Part shown: positions 1-6,639 of the stretch, one piece after another
Layout of the letters: every line of letters starts with the position of its first letter
How positions within the stretch are numbered: position 1 is the stretch's first letter
NCBI GenBank assembly: GCA_029933565.1
Contig: JAOZNY010000079.1
Span: 1-12,191, forward strand
Origin: Bacteroidales bacterium
GTDB lineage: Bacteria; Bacteroidota; Bacteroidia; Bacteroidales; F082
Length of the DNA stretch: 12,191 nucleotides
Direction of reading: 5' to 3'
Made by a program: the position numbers and the translations under genes
The notes under the pieces: model-generated
Database searches by the model: none
What the model saw: only the letters and a program-made list of their open reading frames with translations
Told to the model about the DNA's origin: nothing

Positions 1-42
1 ACGGGTTATGAGCCCGCCGAGCTACCACTGCTCCACCCCGCA
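1..42 (-). tRNA. Initiator tRNA-fMet (CAU), 5' part only
   Basis: Read on the minus strand from position 42, the sequence starts TGCGGGG (5' acceptor strand) and continues with the D-arm GGAGCAGTGGTAGCTC. It then gives an anticodon stem-loop with loop CTCATAA (positions 12-6) and anticodon CAT at 10-8. The anticodon stem carries three consecutive G:C pairs (positions 15-13 with 5-3), the hallmark of initiator rather than elongator methionine tRNA. The gene is cut at base 43 of the tRNA, so the variable loop, T-arm and 3' acceptor strand lie outside the window. It is transcribed away from era. Identification as initiator tRNA is firm; only its 3' end is unseen. Confidence 0.93.
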
Positions 43-129
43 ATATATTTTTATTCTTATGAACTCTTTTTTATCAGTAACGAAAGTTAAATTGTTCCGA
101 TACTTCCTCTCAATCTATTTTTGAGGCTG

Positions 130-161
130 CAAAGATATATTTTGTTTCTTTGCAAAACAAA
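130..161 (-). promoter_or_regulatory. Bacteroidota-type promoter for the tRNA-fMet gene
   Basis: On the minus strand, positions 137-130 read TATCTTTG, a perfect match to the Bacteroidota -7 consensus TAnnTTTG, followed by the common extension CA. A TTTG at 161-158 sits 20 nt upstream, the expected place for the -33 element. The predicted start is near position 124, giving a leader of about 80 nt before the tRNA, which RNase P would remove. The mirror sequence at 136-144 on the plus strand (TATATTTTG) resembles a -7 box with one extra spacer base and no good -33 box. An overlapping divergent promoter for era is therefore possible but weak. Confidence 0.6.
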
Positions 162-182
162 GTTTCATAAAAATATTTTTTT

Positions 183-1061
183 GTGCATAAAGCAGGTTTT
201 GTAAATATCATAGGTTATCCAAATGTTGGCAAGTCAACTTTGATGAATGCATTGGTGGGTGAGAAACTCTCAATTATTACTTCAAAGGCGCAAACCACAA
301 GGCATAGGATAATGGGAATTGTTAATTCTGATGATTTCCAAATAGTATATTCTGATACGCCGGGGATTGTAAAAGACCCTTCGTATAAGATGCACGAATT
401 TATGAATTCGTATATCGAAACAGCACTTGTTGATGCCGATATTATCCTTTTGGTAATTGAAGCAGGGCAAACTTTTGAACATCAGGAGGTCATTGATAGA
501 ATTTCAAAATCAAAAATTCCTGTAATTGTTGTCTTGAATAAAATTGACTTATCTAATCAGGATACAGTTGTTGAGCAGATTGAACATTGGAAAACATCAA
601 TTACTAATGCAGAGGTTATCCCTGTTTCGGCATTGGAGAAATTTAATGTTGAAAGTGTTTTCGAAAGGATTTTACATAATTTGCCAGAAAGCCCTGCTTA
701 TTTCTCTAAGGATGAGTTTACCGATAGGTCGATGAGGTTTTTTATTTCGGAAATTATTCGTGAGAAAATACTTCTTAATTATAAAAAGGAAATACCTTAT
801 TCTGTTGAAGTTGCTGTTGAGGAGTACAAAGATGAGGAAAGGATAGTAAGGATTTCTGCAAATATTTATACAAGTCGCGAAACCCAGAAAGCAATAATAC
901 TTGGCCATCAGGGGAAATCAATTAAAAAAGTTGGTACTCAGGCAAGGCTTGATATGGAGGAGTTTATCGGAAAAAAAGTATTTCTGGAGTTAACGGTAAA
1001 GACTACAAAAGATTGGCGGAATAACGAAAAGTTGCTGGAACGATTTGGTTACGGTAATTAG
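183..1061 (+). CDS. era: GTPase Era, 30S ribosome assembly factor
   Basis: Era is a membrane-associated GTPase that binds the 3' end of 16S rRNA and helps mature the 30S subunit. The 292-aa length fits the family (about 300). G1 is GYPNVGKS at residues 11-18, the switch region TTRHR at 38-42, G3 DTPG at 58-61, G4 NKID at 119-122 and G5 SA at 149-150. A C-terminal KH domain follows (about 200-285) with its GHQGKSIKKVG loop at 241-251. The start is GTG at 183; an in-frame stop at 168-170 leaves no alternative ATG, and MHKAGFVNI is the usual Bacteroidota Era N-terminus. There is no clear Shine-Dalgarno, only an A/T-rich leader, as is common in this phylum. It is the first gene of a four-gene operon, with der 24 bp downstream. 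The Tyr in G1 is usually Arg or Asn. Confidence 0.97.
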   Translation: MHKAGFVNIIGYPNVGKSTLMNALVGEKLSIITSKAQTTRHRIMGIVNSDDFQIVYSDTPGIVKDPSYKMHEFMNSYIETALVDADIILLVIEAGQTFEHQEVIDRISKSKIPVIVVLNKIDLSNQDTVVEQIEHWKTSITNAEVIPVSALEKFNVESVFERILHNLPESPAYFSKDEFTDRSMRFFISEIIREKILLNYKKEIPYSVEVAVEEYKDEERIVRISANIYTSRETQKAIILGHQGKSIKKVGTQARLDMEEFIGKKVFLELTVKTTKDWRNNEKLLERFGYGN

Positions 1062-1085
1062 TGGAAGTAAAAAAAAATTATAATA

Positions 1086-2393
1086 ATGAGTAATACATTA
1101 GCAATTGTAGGAAGACCTAACGTGGGTAAATCGTCGTTGTTTAACCGGCTTACAAAAACGCAGGAAGCCATTGTTGAATCTATTAGTGGTGTTACACGCG
1201 ACCGTATTTATGGTAAAAGCGATTGGAATGGTTACGAATTTTCGGTAATCGACACTGGCGGTTATGTTCATGGTTCAGAGGATACTTTTGAAGAGGAAAT
1301 TCGCAAACAGGTGCTTTTTGCAGTCGATGAATCGGATGTAATTGTTTTTATGGTCGACATTCGTGAAGGCATAAGTTCACTTGATCAGGAAGTATCTAAT
1401 TTGCTAAGAAAATCAGGGAAGACGGTTTTTGTAGCAGCCAATAAAGCAGATGTTCCAAATGCCGGTGATTTAGCAGGGGAGTTTTACTCTTTGGGCTTGG
1501 GCGAAGTGTACCCGGTTTCGGCAATGACAGGAACAGGAACAGGTGAATTACTCGATGCTGTTGTGGAAAAATTTATTCTTGATGCCGAGGATGAAGAAAT
1601 TGATCTTCCAAGAATTGCAGTTGTAGGCAGACCAAATGTTGGTAAATCGTCACTTATAAATACTTTGCTTGGTGATCAGCGAAATATTGTTACCCCAATT
1701 GCCGGTACTACCCGCGATTCGGTTTATACAAGGTATAAAGGTTTTGGTCACGATTTTATGCTTGTTGACACAGCAGGACTACGGAAGAAAGCCAAGGTTT
1801 ACGAAAACATTGAATTTTATTCTACACTTAGAACCATTCGTGCAATTGAGAAATCAGATGTTTGCATAATTATGATTGATGCCCAAACAGGTATCGAAAA
1901 GCAGGACATAGCAATTTTCCATCTTGCAGAAAAGCATGGAAAGGGTGTTGTTGTAGTTGTGAACAAATGGGATTTGATTGAAAAAGAAACCAATACACAC
2001 AAACAGTTTGAAGCCAATATTAGGGAACGCATTGCACCTTTCAACGATGTGGAAATTGTTTTTACTTCGGTAAAGAATAAACAACGAATATTTAAGGCTT
2101 TGGAGTTGGCAAAGGATGTTTACCAGAGGCGTAGCAATCATATTAGCACTTCTAAACTTAACGATTTATTACTACCAATTATTGAAAGTATACCACCACC
2201 ATCAGCATCAAGGGGAAGGTATATTAAGATAAAATATATCACTCAACTTAAAACCCATAAAATTCAATTTGCATTCTTTTGCAATTTGCCCGATGATGTA
2301 AAAGAATCGTACAGAAGATTTTTGGAGAATACCATTCGTGACCATTATGATTTTACCGGAGTACCCATTCAGTTGTTCTTCAGAAAGAAATAA
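1086..2393 (+). CDS. der: Double-domain GTPase Der (EngA), 50S assembly factor
   Basis: Der has two tandem GTPase domains and acts in maturation of the 50S ribosomal subunit. Domain 1 shows GRPNVGKS at residues 9-16, DTGG at 56-59, NKAD at 119-122 and SAM at 145-147. Domain 2 shows GRPNVGKS at 181-188, DTAG at 228-231 and NKWD at 293-296. Its G5 region reads TSVK where many Der proteins have TSA. The C-terminal KH-like domain (about 350-435) includes KIKYITQ at 381-387. The 435-aa length is typical and nothing is missing. The ATG at 1086 gives the canonical N-terminus immediately before the first P-loop strand. It follows era by 24 bp, and its TAA stop overlaps the ATG of the S4-domain gene by one base (TAATG), which suggests translational coupling. 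Confidence 0.97.
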   Translation: MSNTLAIVGRPNVGKSSLFNRLTKTQEAIVESISGVTRDRIYGKSDWNGYEFSVIDTGGYVHGSEDTFEEEIRKQVLFAVDESDVIVFMVDIREGISSLDQEVSNLLRKSGKTVFVAANKADVPNAGDLAGEFYSLGLGEVYPVSAMTGTGTGELLDAVVEKFILDAEDEEIDLPRIAVVGRPNVGKSSLINTLLGDQRNIVTPIAGTTRDSVYTRYKGFGHDFMLVDTAGLRKKAKVYENIEFYSTLRTIRAIEKSDVCIIMIDAQTGIEKQDIAIFHLAEKHGKGVVVVVNKWDLIEKETNTHKQFEANIRERIAPFNDVEIVFTSVKNKQRIFKALELAKDVYQRRSNHISTSKLNDLLLPIIESIPPPSASRGRYIKIKYITQLKTHKIQFAFFCNLPDDVKESYRRFLENTIRDHYDFTGVPIQLFFRKK

Positions 2394-2761
2394 TGAGAGT
2401 TGATAAATGGCTTTGGGCAGTTAGGGTTTTTAAAACCCGTACTCAGGCAGGAGATGCCTGCAAAGGCGGGAAAGTAAAAATTGACGGCACAAATGTAAAG
2501 GCTTCACGAGAGATAAAAGAGGGCGATGAAATTGAAGTGCAGCAGCAAACCATTAAGAAAAGAATAAAGGTACTTAAACTTGTGAAAAACAGGGTAGGTG
2601 CAAAGTTTGTTGCCGACCTGATGCAAGATCTTACTCCACCCGAAGAATACGAACGATTGGAAATGCTACGGCTTCTTAATCACGAAAAACGTAATCGAGG
2701 TGAAGGAAGACCAACAAAAAAAGACCGTAGGGAAATTAACCGTTTGAAAGAATCATTATGA
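2393..2761 (+). CDS. hslR: S4-domain RNA-binding protein, Hsp15-like
   Basis: This is a 122-aa basic protein with an N-terminal S4 RNA-binding domain (residues 1 to about 65), including RVDKWLWAVRVFKTRTQA and the GGKVKIDG turn at 25-32. The C-terminal tail is charged and ends with GRPTKKDRREINRLK, which parallels the end of E. coli Hsp15 (RPDKKERRDLLRFK). Hsp15 binds 50S subunits carrying stalled nascent chains. The same fold is used by the quality-control factor RqcP and by other S4 proteins, so the exact role is inferred from family resemblance. Its position directly after era and der, overlapping the der stop by 1 nt, supports a ribosome-associated job. Its own stop overlaps the next start by 4 nt (ATGA). 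Confidence 0.85.
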   Translation: MRVDKWLWAVRVFKTRTQAGDACKGGKVKIDGTNVKASREIKEGDEIEVQQQTIKKRIKVLKLVKNRVGAKFVADLMQDLTPPEEYERLEMLRLLNHEKRNRGEGRPTKKDRREINRLKESL

Positions 2762-3789
2762 AAAGTTTTATCAAAAAAATTACAATGGCAATTGTATTAA
2801 CAGTTGTTTTTTTGTCATGCGAAAGAGAAGTAACTACTACTACCCATAGTATTGCTTTTTACAATGTTGAAAACCTTTTCGATACCATTAATAGTGTTGG
2901 GGTGAACGATGCTAAATATACCCCTGAAAATGAGATGCCCTGGAATACCGAAAGATACTTTCATAAACTGGATCAACTTGCTAGAGTTATTAAAGCAATG
3001 GACACCGTAAATGGATTTCCTGTTGTAATTGGCTTAAGTGAGATTGAAAACGAAAATGTTCTCATTGATCTAGTAGCCCATGATTCGTTGAAAGATGCAG
3101 CCTATTCATATTTACATAAAAACAGCCCCGATTTAAGAGGGATTGATGTTGCAATGATTTATCAGCCTGAATTTTATCAGCCTTTATCAACTAATTTTAT
3201 TTATGTTAAACTCCCTGATTCTGCACGTAGGACAAGGGATATTTTGTATAGCAAAGGAATTTTAGGCGGAGCAGATACTGTTCATTTATTTTTCAATCAT
3301 TGGGTTTCGCGTTGGGGCGGACAAGAAGCAACAGAACCTTCCAGAATATTAATTGCCGGTTTGTTAAAGCAAATTACAGACTCAATAATGGAAACTAATC
3401 CCAATTCAGCGATTATTTTGGCAGGCGATTTAAATGACAACCCTACGGATACTAGTGTGTTCCATGTTTTGGGAGCGGTAAAACCAGAAACTCCTGCTAA
3501 AGAGAAAAAACTTTACAACTTATCACTTTCAAAATTTGAAAATGGAGAAGGCTCATTGTATTACCGTAATTGGGATATGTTTGACCAGTTTATAGTTTCG
3601 TCGGCTTTGCTAGAAACAGAAAACAAAGTTCATTTATTAAGTGAAGATCAGCAGATAGTAAAATATGACTGGATGCTTTACAAACCAAAAAAAGGTGATT
3701 CAAGGCCAAGCCGTACTGCTGCAAAGTATTATTATGGAGGTTTTAGTGATCACCTCCCAGTGATGATAAATTTGGAAGTTGTTCGTTAG
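2758..3789 (+). CDS. Endonuclease/exonuclease/phosphatase-family lipoprotein
   Basis: This 343-aa protein has a type II signal peptide: basic MKSFIKK, a hydrophobic stretch, then FLSC with the lipidated Cys at 21. A full endonuclease/exonuclease/phosphatase (EEP, DNase I-like) fold follows. Visible catalytic motifs in order are YNVENLFD (35-42), the metal-binding Glu in LSEIEN (E95), RGIDVAMIY (127-135), FNHWVSRW (179-186), AGDLNDNP (222-229), WDMFDQF (272-278) and the terminal SDHLPV (330-335). The EEP fold hydrolyses phosphodiester or phosphomonoester bonds in nucleic acids, inositol phosphates or lipids, so the substrate cannot be read from the sequence. Acidic residues right after the Cys (CERE) could favour surface export in Bacteroidota, which is inference. 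It is the last gene of the era operon, joined by an ATGA overlap, and ends 15 bp before a palindromic repeat. Confidence 0.88.
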   Translation: MKSFIKKITMAIVLTVVFLSCEREVTTTTHSIAFYNVENLFDTINSVGVNDAKYTPENEMPWNTERYFHKLDQLARVIKAMDTVNGFPVVIGLSEIENENVLIDLVAHDSLKDAAYSYLHKNSPDLRGIDVAMIYQPEFYQPLSTNFIYVKLPDSARRTRDILYSKGILGGADTVHLFFNHWVSRWGGQEATEPSRILIAGLLKQITDSIMETNPNSAIILAGDLNDNPTDTSVFHVLGAVKPETPAKEKKLYNLSLSKFENGEGSLYYRNWDMFDQFIVSSALLETENKVHLLSEDQQIVKYDWMLYKPKKGDSRPSRTAAKYYYGGFSDHLPVMINLEVVR

Positions 3790-3804
3790 AACCTAGGCAA
3801 AGAA

Positions 3805-3922
3805 CGTCATTGCGAGCGCAAGCGCGGCAATCTGTTCGGACTTTCCAAGCGTATTTGAGATTGCTTCTCCGCATTTCGATTAATTTAGTTAGGAACTATT
3901 GTGTTGGCGAATCGCAATGACG
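3805..3922. repeat. Degenerate REP/MITE-like palindromic element
   Basis: The terminal arms are perfect 11-nt inverted repeats: CGTCATTGCGA at 3805-3815 and TCGCAATGACG at 3912-3922. A second nested pair, GCAATCT at 3827-3833 and AGATTGC at 3858-3864, forms an inner stem with a 24-nt loop. The wording CGTCATTGCGAG...GCAATCT...AGATTGCTTC...TCGCAATGACG is a pattern I recognise from dispersed palindromic repeats in many bacterial genomes. The left half is well preserved, while 3865-3911 has lost complementarity, so this copy looks decayed. It fills almost the whole 156-bp gap between two convergent operons and could fold to stop transcripts from either side. It encodes nothing visible and has no obvious target-site duplication. 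Confidence 0.8.
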
Positions 3923-3945
3923 AGTTTGGTTTGACAAATATTATT

Positions 3946-4443
3946 TTACTTTTTATCGTAATTTTCTTCCTTTACCATATTCCCATCCCTGTCGTAGAAT
4001 TTCCAGTTGCCTGATTTTGAGCCATTGGTATAATTGCCTTCGTAATATTTTTTGCCGTTTGGGTGATAGGTAATTGTTGTTCCATTTCGAACTCCATCAA
4101 CATAAAATCCTTCGCTCCACAAAATACCATCACGCCTGAAAGATTTCCATTCGCCATCCCTCTTGCCATTTTTTAAACCACCTTCTTTAAGTAGGTTTCC
4201 ATCTTCATAATTTTCTTTTTCGTAAACCGCAGTACGTTTTTCTCCGTCAACTTTATATGTTCTGGTAATTTTTGGATTACCGTTAGTATAAGTTGAAATA
4301 ATATGTTCTCCATCAGGTGCAACGGTTTCCTGAGTTGTTTTCGTCTCTTGTTTAGTTGAATTGTCGGTATTACTATCTGAATTTTCGTTTCCACAAGATG
4401 CCAAAATAAACAGGCTTATTACTAAAATAAAAATATTCTTCAT
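3946..4443 (-). CDS. MORN-repeat (YwqK-like) lipoprotein
   Basis: This 165-aa protein has a lipoprotein signal peptide, MKNIFILVISLFILASC, with Cys17 as the lipidated residue. A Ser/Thr/Asn/Gln-rich linker (about 18-42) follows. From about residue 45 to the end it has short MORN_2-type repeats of the form G-x-W/T-x-x-Y/F-x-x-D/N-G. Examples are DGEWKSFRRDG (96-106), NGTTITYHPNG (120-130) and SGNWKFYDRDG (144-154). Such repeats form a beta-sheet tail; databases often label the family 'toxin-antitoxin system YwqK antitoxin', but nothing here supports a toxin-antitoxin role. It begins 14 bp after the pyrC stop on the same strand, so it is probably the last gene of that unit. Its function is unknown; an envelope location is likely. 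Confidence 0.82.
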   Translation of the reverse strand: MKNIFILVISLFILASCGNENSDSNTDNSTKQETKTTQETVAPDGEHIISTYTNGNPKITRTYKVDGEKRTAVYEKENYEDGNLLKEGGLKNGKRDGEWKSFRRDGILWSEGFYVDGVRNGTTITYHPNGKKYYEGNYTNGSKSGNWKFYDRDGNMVKEENYDKK

Positions 4444-4457
4444 TGTGCTAATTTTGA

Positions 4458-5801
4458 TTATTGGTTAAAAATTAATCGTTTTCCTTTTATGCTTTCGTAA
4501 AATGTACCATTATCGAAAACAATATTTCCATTTATAAAAGTTTTAACAACCTTTGAATTAAATAACTCACCTTCCAAAGGTGACCATTTACATTTATATA
4601 AAATATTTTCTTTCTTCACTTCCCAGTCTGTATCCATGTCAACGAGTACCATGTCGGCAAAATAGCCATTTCTTAAAAATCCTCTTTTTTCAACATTAAA
4701 TAAAATAGCAGGATGATGACACATTTTCTCAACTACTTTTTCAAGACTAAAAACTCCTGTTTTTGCAAGTTGGAGCATTGAAACCAGAGAATGTTGTACC
4801 ATAGGTCCACCTGATGGGGCTTTGAAATATGGCCTTTTCTTTTCTTCTTCAGTATGTGGTGCATGGTCGGTGGCAATTACATCAATAGTGTTATTTGCAA
4901 CTGCTATTCTCAAGGCCTCCCTGTCTTCCTCCGATTTAATGGATGGATTCCATTTAATGAAATTGCCCTTTTTTTTATAATCGTTTTCGCTAAACCAAAG
5001 ATGGTGTACACAAACTTCTGCTGTAATCTTTTTTTCTTCAAGAGGAATTTCGTTGCTGAACAATTCCATTTCCCTGGCAGTTGTAAGGTGCAAAACATGC
5101 AGGCGTGTATTATGCTTTTTTGCCAGACGAACTGCCTTCGAAGAGGATAGGTAACAAGCCTCTGCAGATCTTACTTTTGGATGGATGCTTGTTGGTGCAT
5201 CTATTCCATATTTCTTTAAATACTCCTGAGTATCCTTTTGAACAGTTACTTCGTCCTCGCAATGGGTTGCTACCAATGTTGGAGCATTTTTAAAAATTCC
5301 CTCAAGTATCTTTTCATCATCAACAAGCATATTACCGGTTGAAGAGCCCATAAAAACCTTTATGCCACAAACTTTTGTAGGGTCGGTTTTTAAAACTTCC
5401 TCAAGGTTGTCGTTGGAAGCACCCATATAAAATGAGAAGTTTGCCAGCGATTTTTTTGAAGCAGACTTATATTTTTCTTCAAGTATTTTCTGAGTAAGAG
5501 CTGGAGGGTCGGTATTTGGCATCTCCATAAAACTAGTAATGCCCCCTGCCACTGCTGCTTTGCTTTCAGTATAAATATCGCCTTTATAGGTAAGACCTGG
5601 ATCACGAAAATGTACCTGATCGTCAATTATACCAGGAAACAAATGCAAACCTTTGGCATCAATAATTTCATAGCCTGAGTAATCGATTGCTTTTCCTTCG
5701 ACAATATTTTCTATTAGGTCATTTTTAATAAATATATCACCAACAAAGGTTTCTCCTTCGTTTACAATTGTTGCTCCACAAATAACTTTGTTGGTTGACA
5801 T
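4458..5801 (-). CDS. pyrC: Dihydroorotase, class I, Bacteroidales type
   Basis: Dihydroorotase interconverts N-carbamoyl-aspartate and dihydroorotate, the third step of pyrimidine synthesis, in the cytoplasm. The 447-aa length is normal for the amidohydrolase-fold class I enzyme. Metal-site and substrate motifs visible: DDQVHFRDPG at residues 60-69, K148 in GIKVFMGSSTGNM (candidate bridging Lys), H180 in ATHCED, H238 in LHVLHLT, and D312 with H313 and H316 in ATDHAPH. The usual first-strand HxH is QxH here (Q62, H64); as I recall, Porphyromonas gingivalis dihydroorotase has the same DDQVHF sequence. EVCVHHLWF (262-270) and the C-terminal NGY-FADMVLVD are also family features. It starts 10 bp after the GT2 stop and is followed 14 bp later by the MORN lipoprotein. 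An allantoinase or hydantoinase is possible but much less likely. Confidence 0.92.
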   Translation of the reverse strand: MSTNKVICGATIVNEGETFVGDIFIKNDLIENIVEGKAIDYSGYEIIDAKGLHLFPGIIDDQVHFRDPGLTYKGDIYTESKAAVAGGITSFMEMPNTDPPALTQKILEEKYKSASKKSLANFSFYMGASNDNLEEVLKTDPTKVCGIKVFMGSSTGNMLVDDEKILEGIFKNAPTLVATHCEDEVTVQKDTQEYLKKYGIDAPTSIHPKVRSAEACYLSSSKAVRLAKKHNTRLHVLHLTTAREMELFSNEIPLEEKKITAEVCVHHLWFSENDYKKKGNFIKWNPSIKSEEDREALRIAVANNTIDVIATDHAPHTEEEKKRPYFKAPSGGPMVQHSLVSMLQLAKTGVFSLEKVVEKMCHHPAILFNVEKRGFLRNGYFADMVLVDMDTDWEVKKENILYKCKWSPLEGELFNSKVVKTFINGNIVFDNGTFYESIKGKRLIFNQ

Positions 5802-5811
5802 TGGTGAGATA

Positions 5812-6555
5812 TTAAACTGTTTTTACTGGTTTTATTTTTCCAACAATACTCCTAAAACGAAGTTGCATAATACCAAATATTGCTTCGCGGAAAATACTTT
5901 TGTTCATTTTGGAAGTTCCTTCAGTACGGTCGGTAAAAATAATTGGTACTTCGGCAACTTTAAAACCAAGTTTAACTGCAGTGTATTTCATTTCAATTTG
6001 GAAAGCATAACCAATGAATTTTATCCTGTCCAAATCAATAGTTTCAAGCGATTTCCGCGACCAGCAAACAAAGCCGGCAGTAGTATCCATAATATCTAAG
6101 CCGGTAATCATCCTCACGTACATTGATGCAAAATACGACATCAACACTCTGCCCATTGGCCAGTTTACAACGTTTACTCCTTTAATGTACCTTGAGCCAA
6201 TAGCAACGTCGGATGCTCCACTGGCATTTGAATTATAAAGTTTAACAAGGTCATTAGGATTGTGCGAGAAATCGGCATCCATCTCTGTAAGATAATCGTA
6301 GCCTTTTTCAAGACCCCACTTAAAACCTTCGATGTATGCGGTACCAAGTCCCAGTTTGCCTTTGCGTTCCAGAATAAAAATCCTTTCCGGAAAATCCAGC
6401 ATTGTTTTTTTTACTATTGCCGCTGTTCCATCAGGGCTGTTGTCCTCAACTACAAGCACATCGAATTCTTTTTCAAGGTTCATTACATACCTTAAAATTT
6501 TTTCGATATTCTCCTTCTCGTTGTAGGTTGGTATAATTACTAAATTATCAGTCAC
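5812..6555 (-). CDS. GT2 polyprenol-phosphate mannosyltransferase (DPM1-like)
   Basis: This family-2 glycosyltransferase of 247 aa is of the polyprenol monophosphomannose synthase/DPM1 type, which transfers a sugar from a nucleotide donor to undecaprenyl phosphate at the inner membrane face. Visible motifs are PTYNEKENI (9-17), VEDNSPDGT (36-44), the metal-binding DAD at 93-95 followed by FSHNP, GSRYIKG (120-126) and the C-terminal DRTEGTSKM (209-217). There are no trailing transmembrane helices, so it belongs to the short catalytic-only form. Lipid-linked mannose would serve protein O-glycosylation or envelope glycans. The donor sugar cannot be proven from the sequence. It is the first gene of a unit with pyrC and the MORN lipoprotein, and a -7-like promoter element lies just upstream at 6578-6571. 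Confidence 0.9.
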   Translation of the reverse strand: MTDNLVIIPTYNEKENIEKILRYVMNLEKEFDVLVVEDNSPDGTAAIVKKTMLDFPERIFILERKGKLGLGTAYIEGFKWGLEKGYDYLTEMDADFSHNPNDLVKLYNSNASGASDVAIGSRYIKGVNVVNWPMGRVLMSYFASMYVRMITGLDIMDTTAGFVCWSRKSLETIDLDRIKFIGYAFQIEMKYTAVKLGFKVAEVPIIFTDRTEGTSKMNKSIFREAIFGIMQLRFRSIVGKIKPVKTV

Positions 6556-6570
6556 TTAATAAAGTTTTTG

Positions 6571-6578
6571 CAAAAATA
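6571..6578 (-). promoter_or_regulatory. Candidate -7 box for the GT2-pyrC operon
   Basis: On the minus strand 6578-6571 reads TATTTTTG, matching the Bacteroidota -7 consensus TAnnTTTG, and is followed by CA as in many promoters of this phylum. The predicted start near 6565 leaves a leader of about 10 nt to the GT2 start codon at 6555. No TTTG or TTG appears at the expected -33 distance, which falls inside the terminator hairpin, so the promoter is incomplete by consensus. The same bases form the T-rich tail of the upstream gene's terminator. Confidence 0.42.
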
Positions 6579-6582
6579 AAAA

Positions 6583-6616
6583 TAAAGCCGTTAATCAGTA
6601 AAGTTTAACGGCTTTA
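6583..6616 (-). terminator. Rho-independent terminator of the nuclease gene
   Basis: A perfect 12-bp inverted repeat (TAAAGCCGTTAA at 6583-6594, TTAACGGCTTTA at 6605-6616) encloses a 10-nt loop. Read on the minus strand, it lies 23 nt after the nuclease stop codon and is followed by a T-rich run (TTTTTATTTTTG, 6582-6571). Stem, position and T-tract together fit an intrinsic terminator for leftward transcription. On the plus strand no T-run follows, so it is unlikely to be bidirectional. Confidence 0.85.
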
Positions 6617-6639
6617 GAATGATAATTATTATTAAAAAA

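Noticed and set aside
3946..4443. Reading the MORN lipoprotein as the antitoxin of a toxin-antitoxin pair (YwqK label).
   Set aside because: There is no toxin-like neighbour; it has a lipoprotein signal and sits at the end of a pyrC operon. The label is a database naming habit for MORN_2 repeats.
4854..5293. Open frames on the plus strand opposite pyrC (for example 4854-5150 and 5105-5293).
   Set aside because: They overlap a strongly conserved enzyme in antisense, resemble no family and lack start signals; they are shadows of pyrC codon usage.
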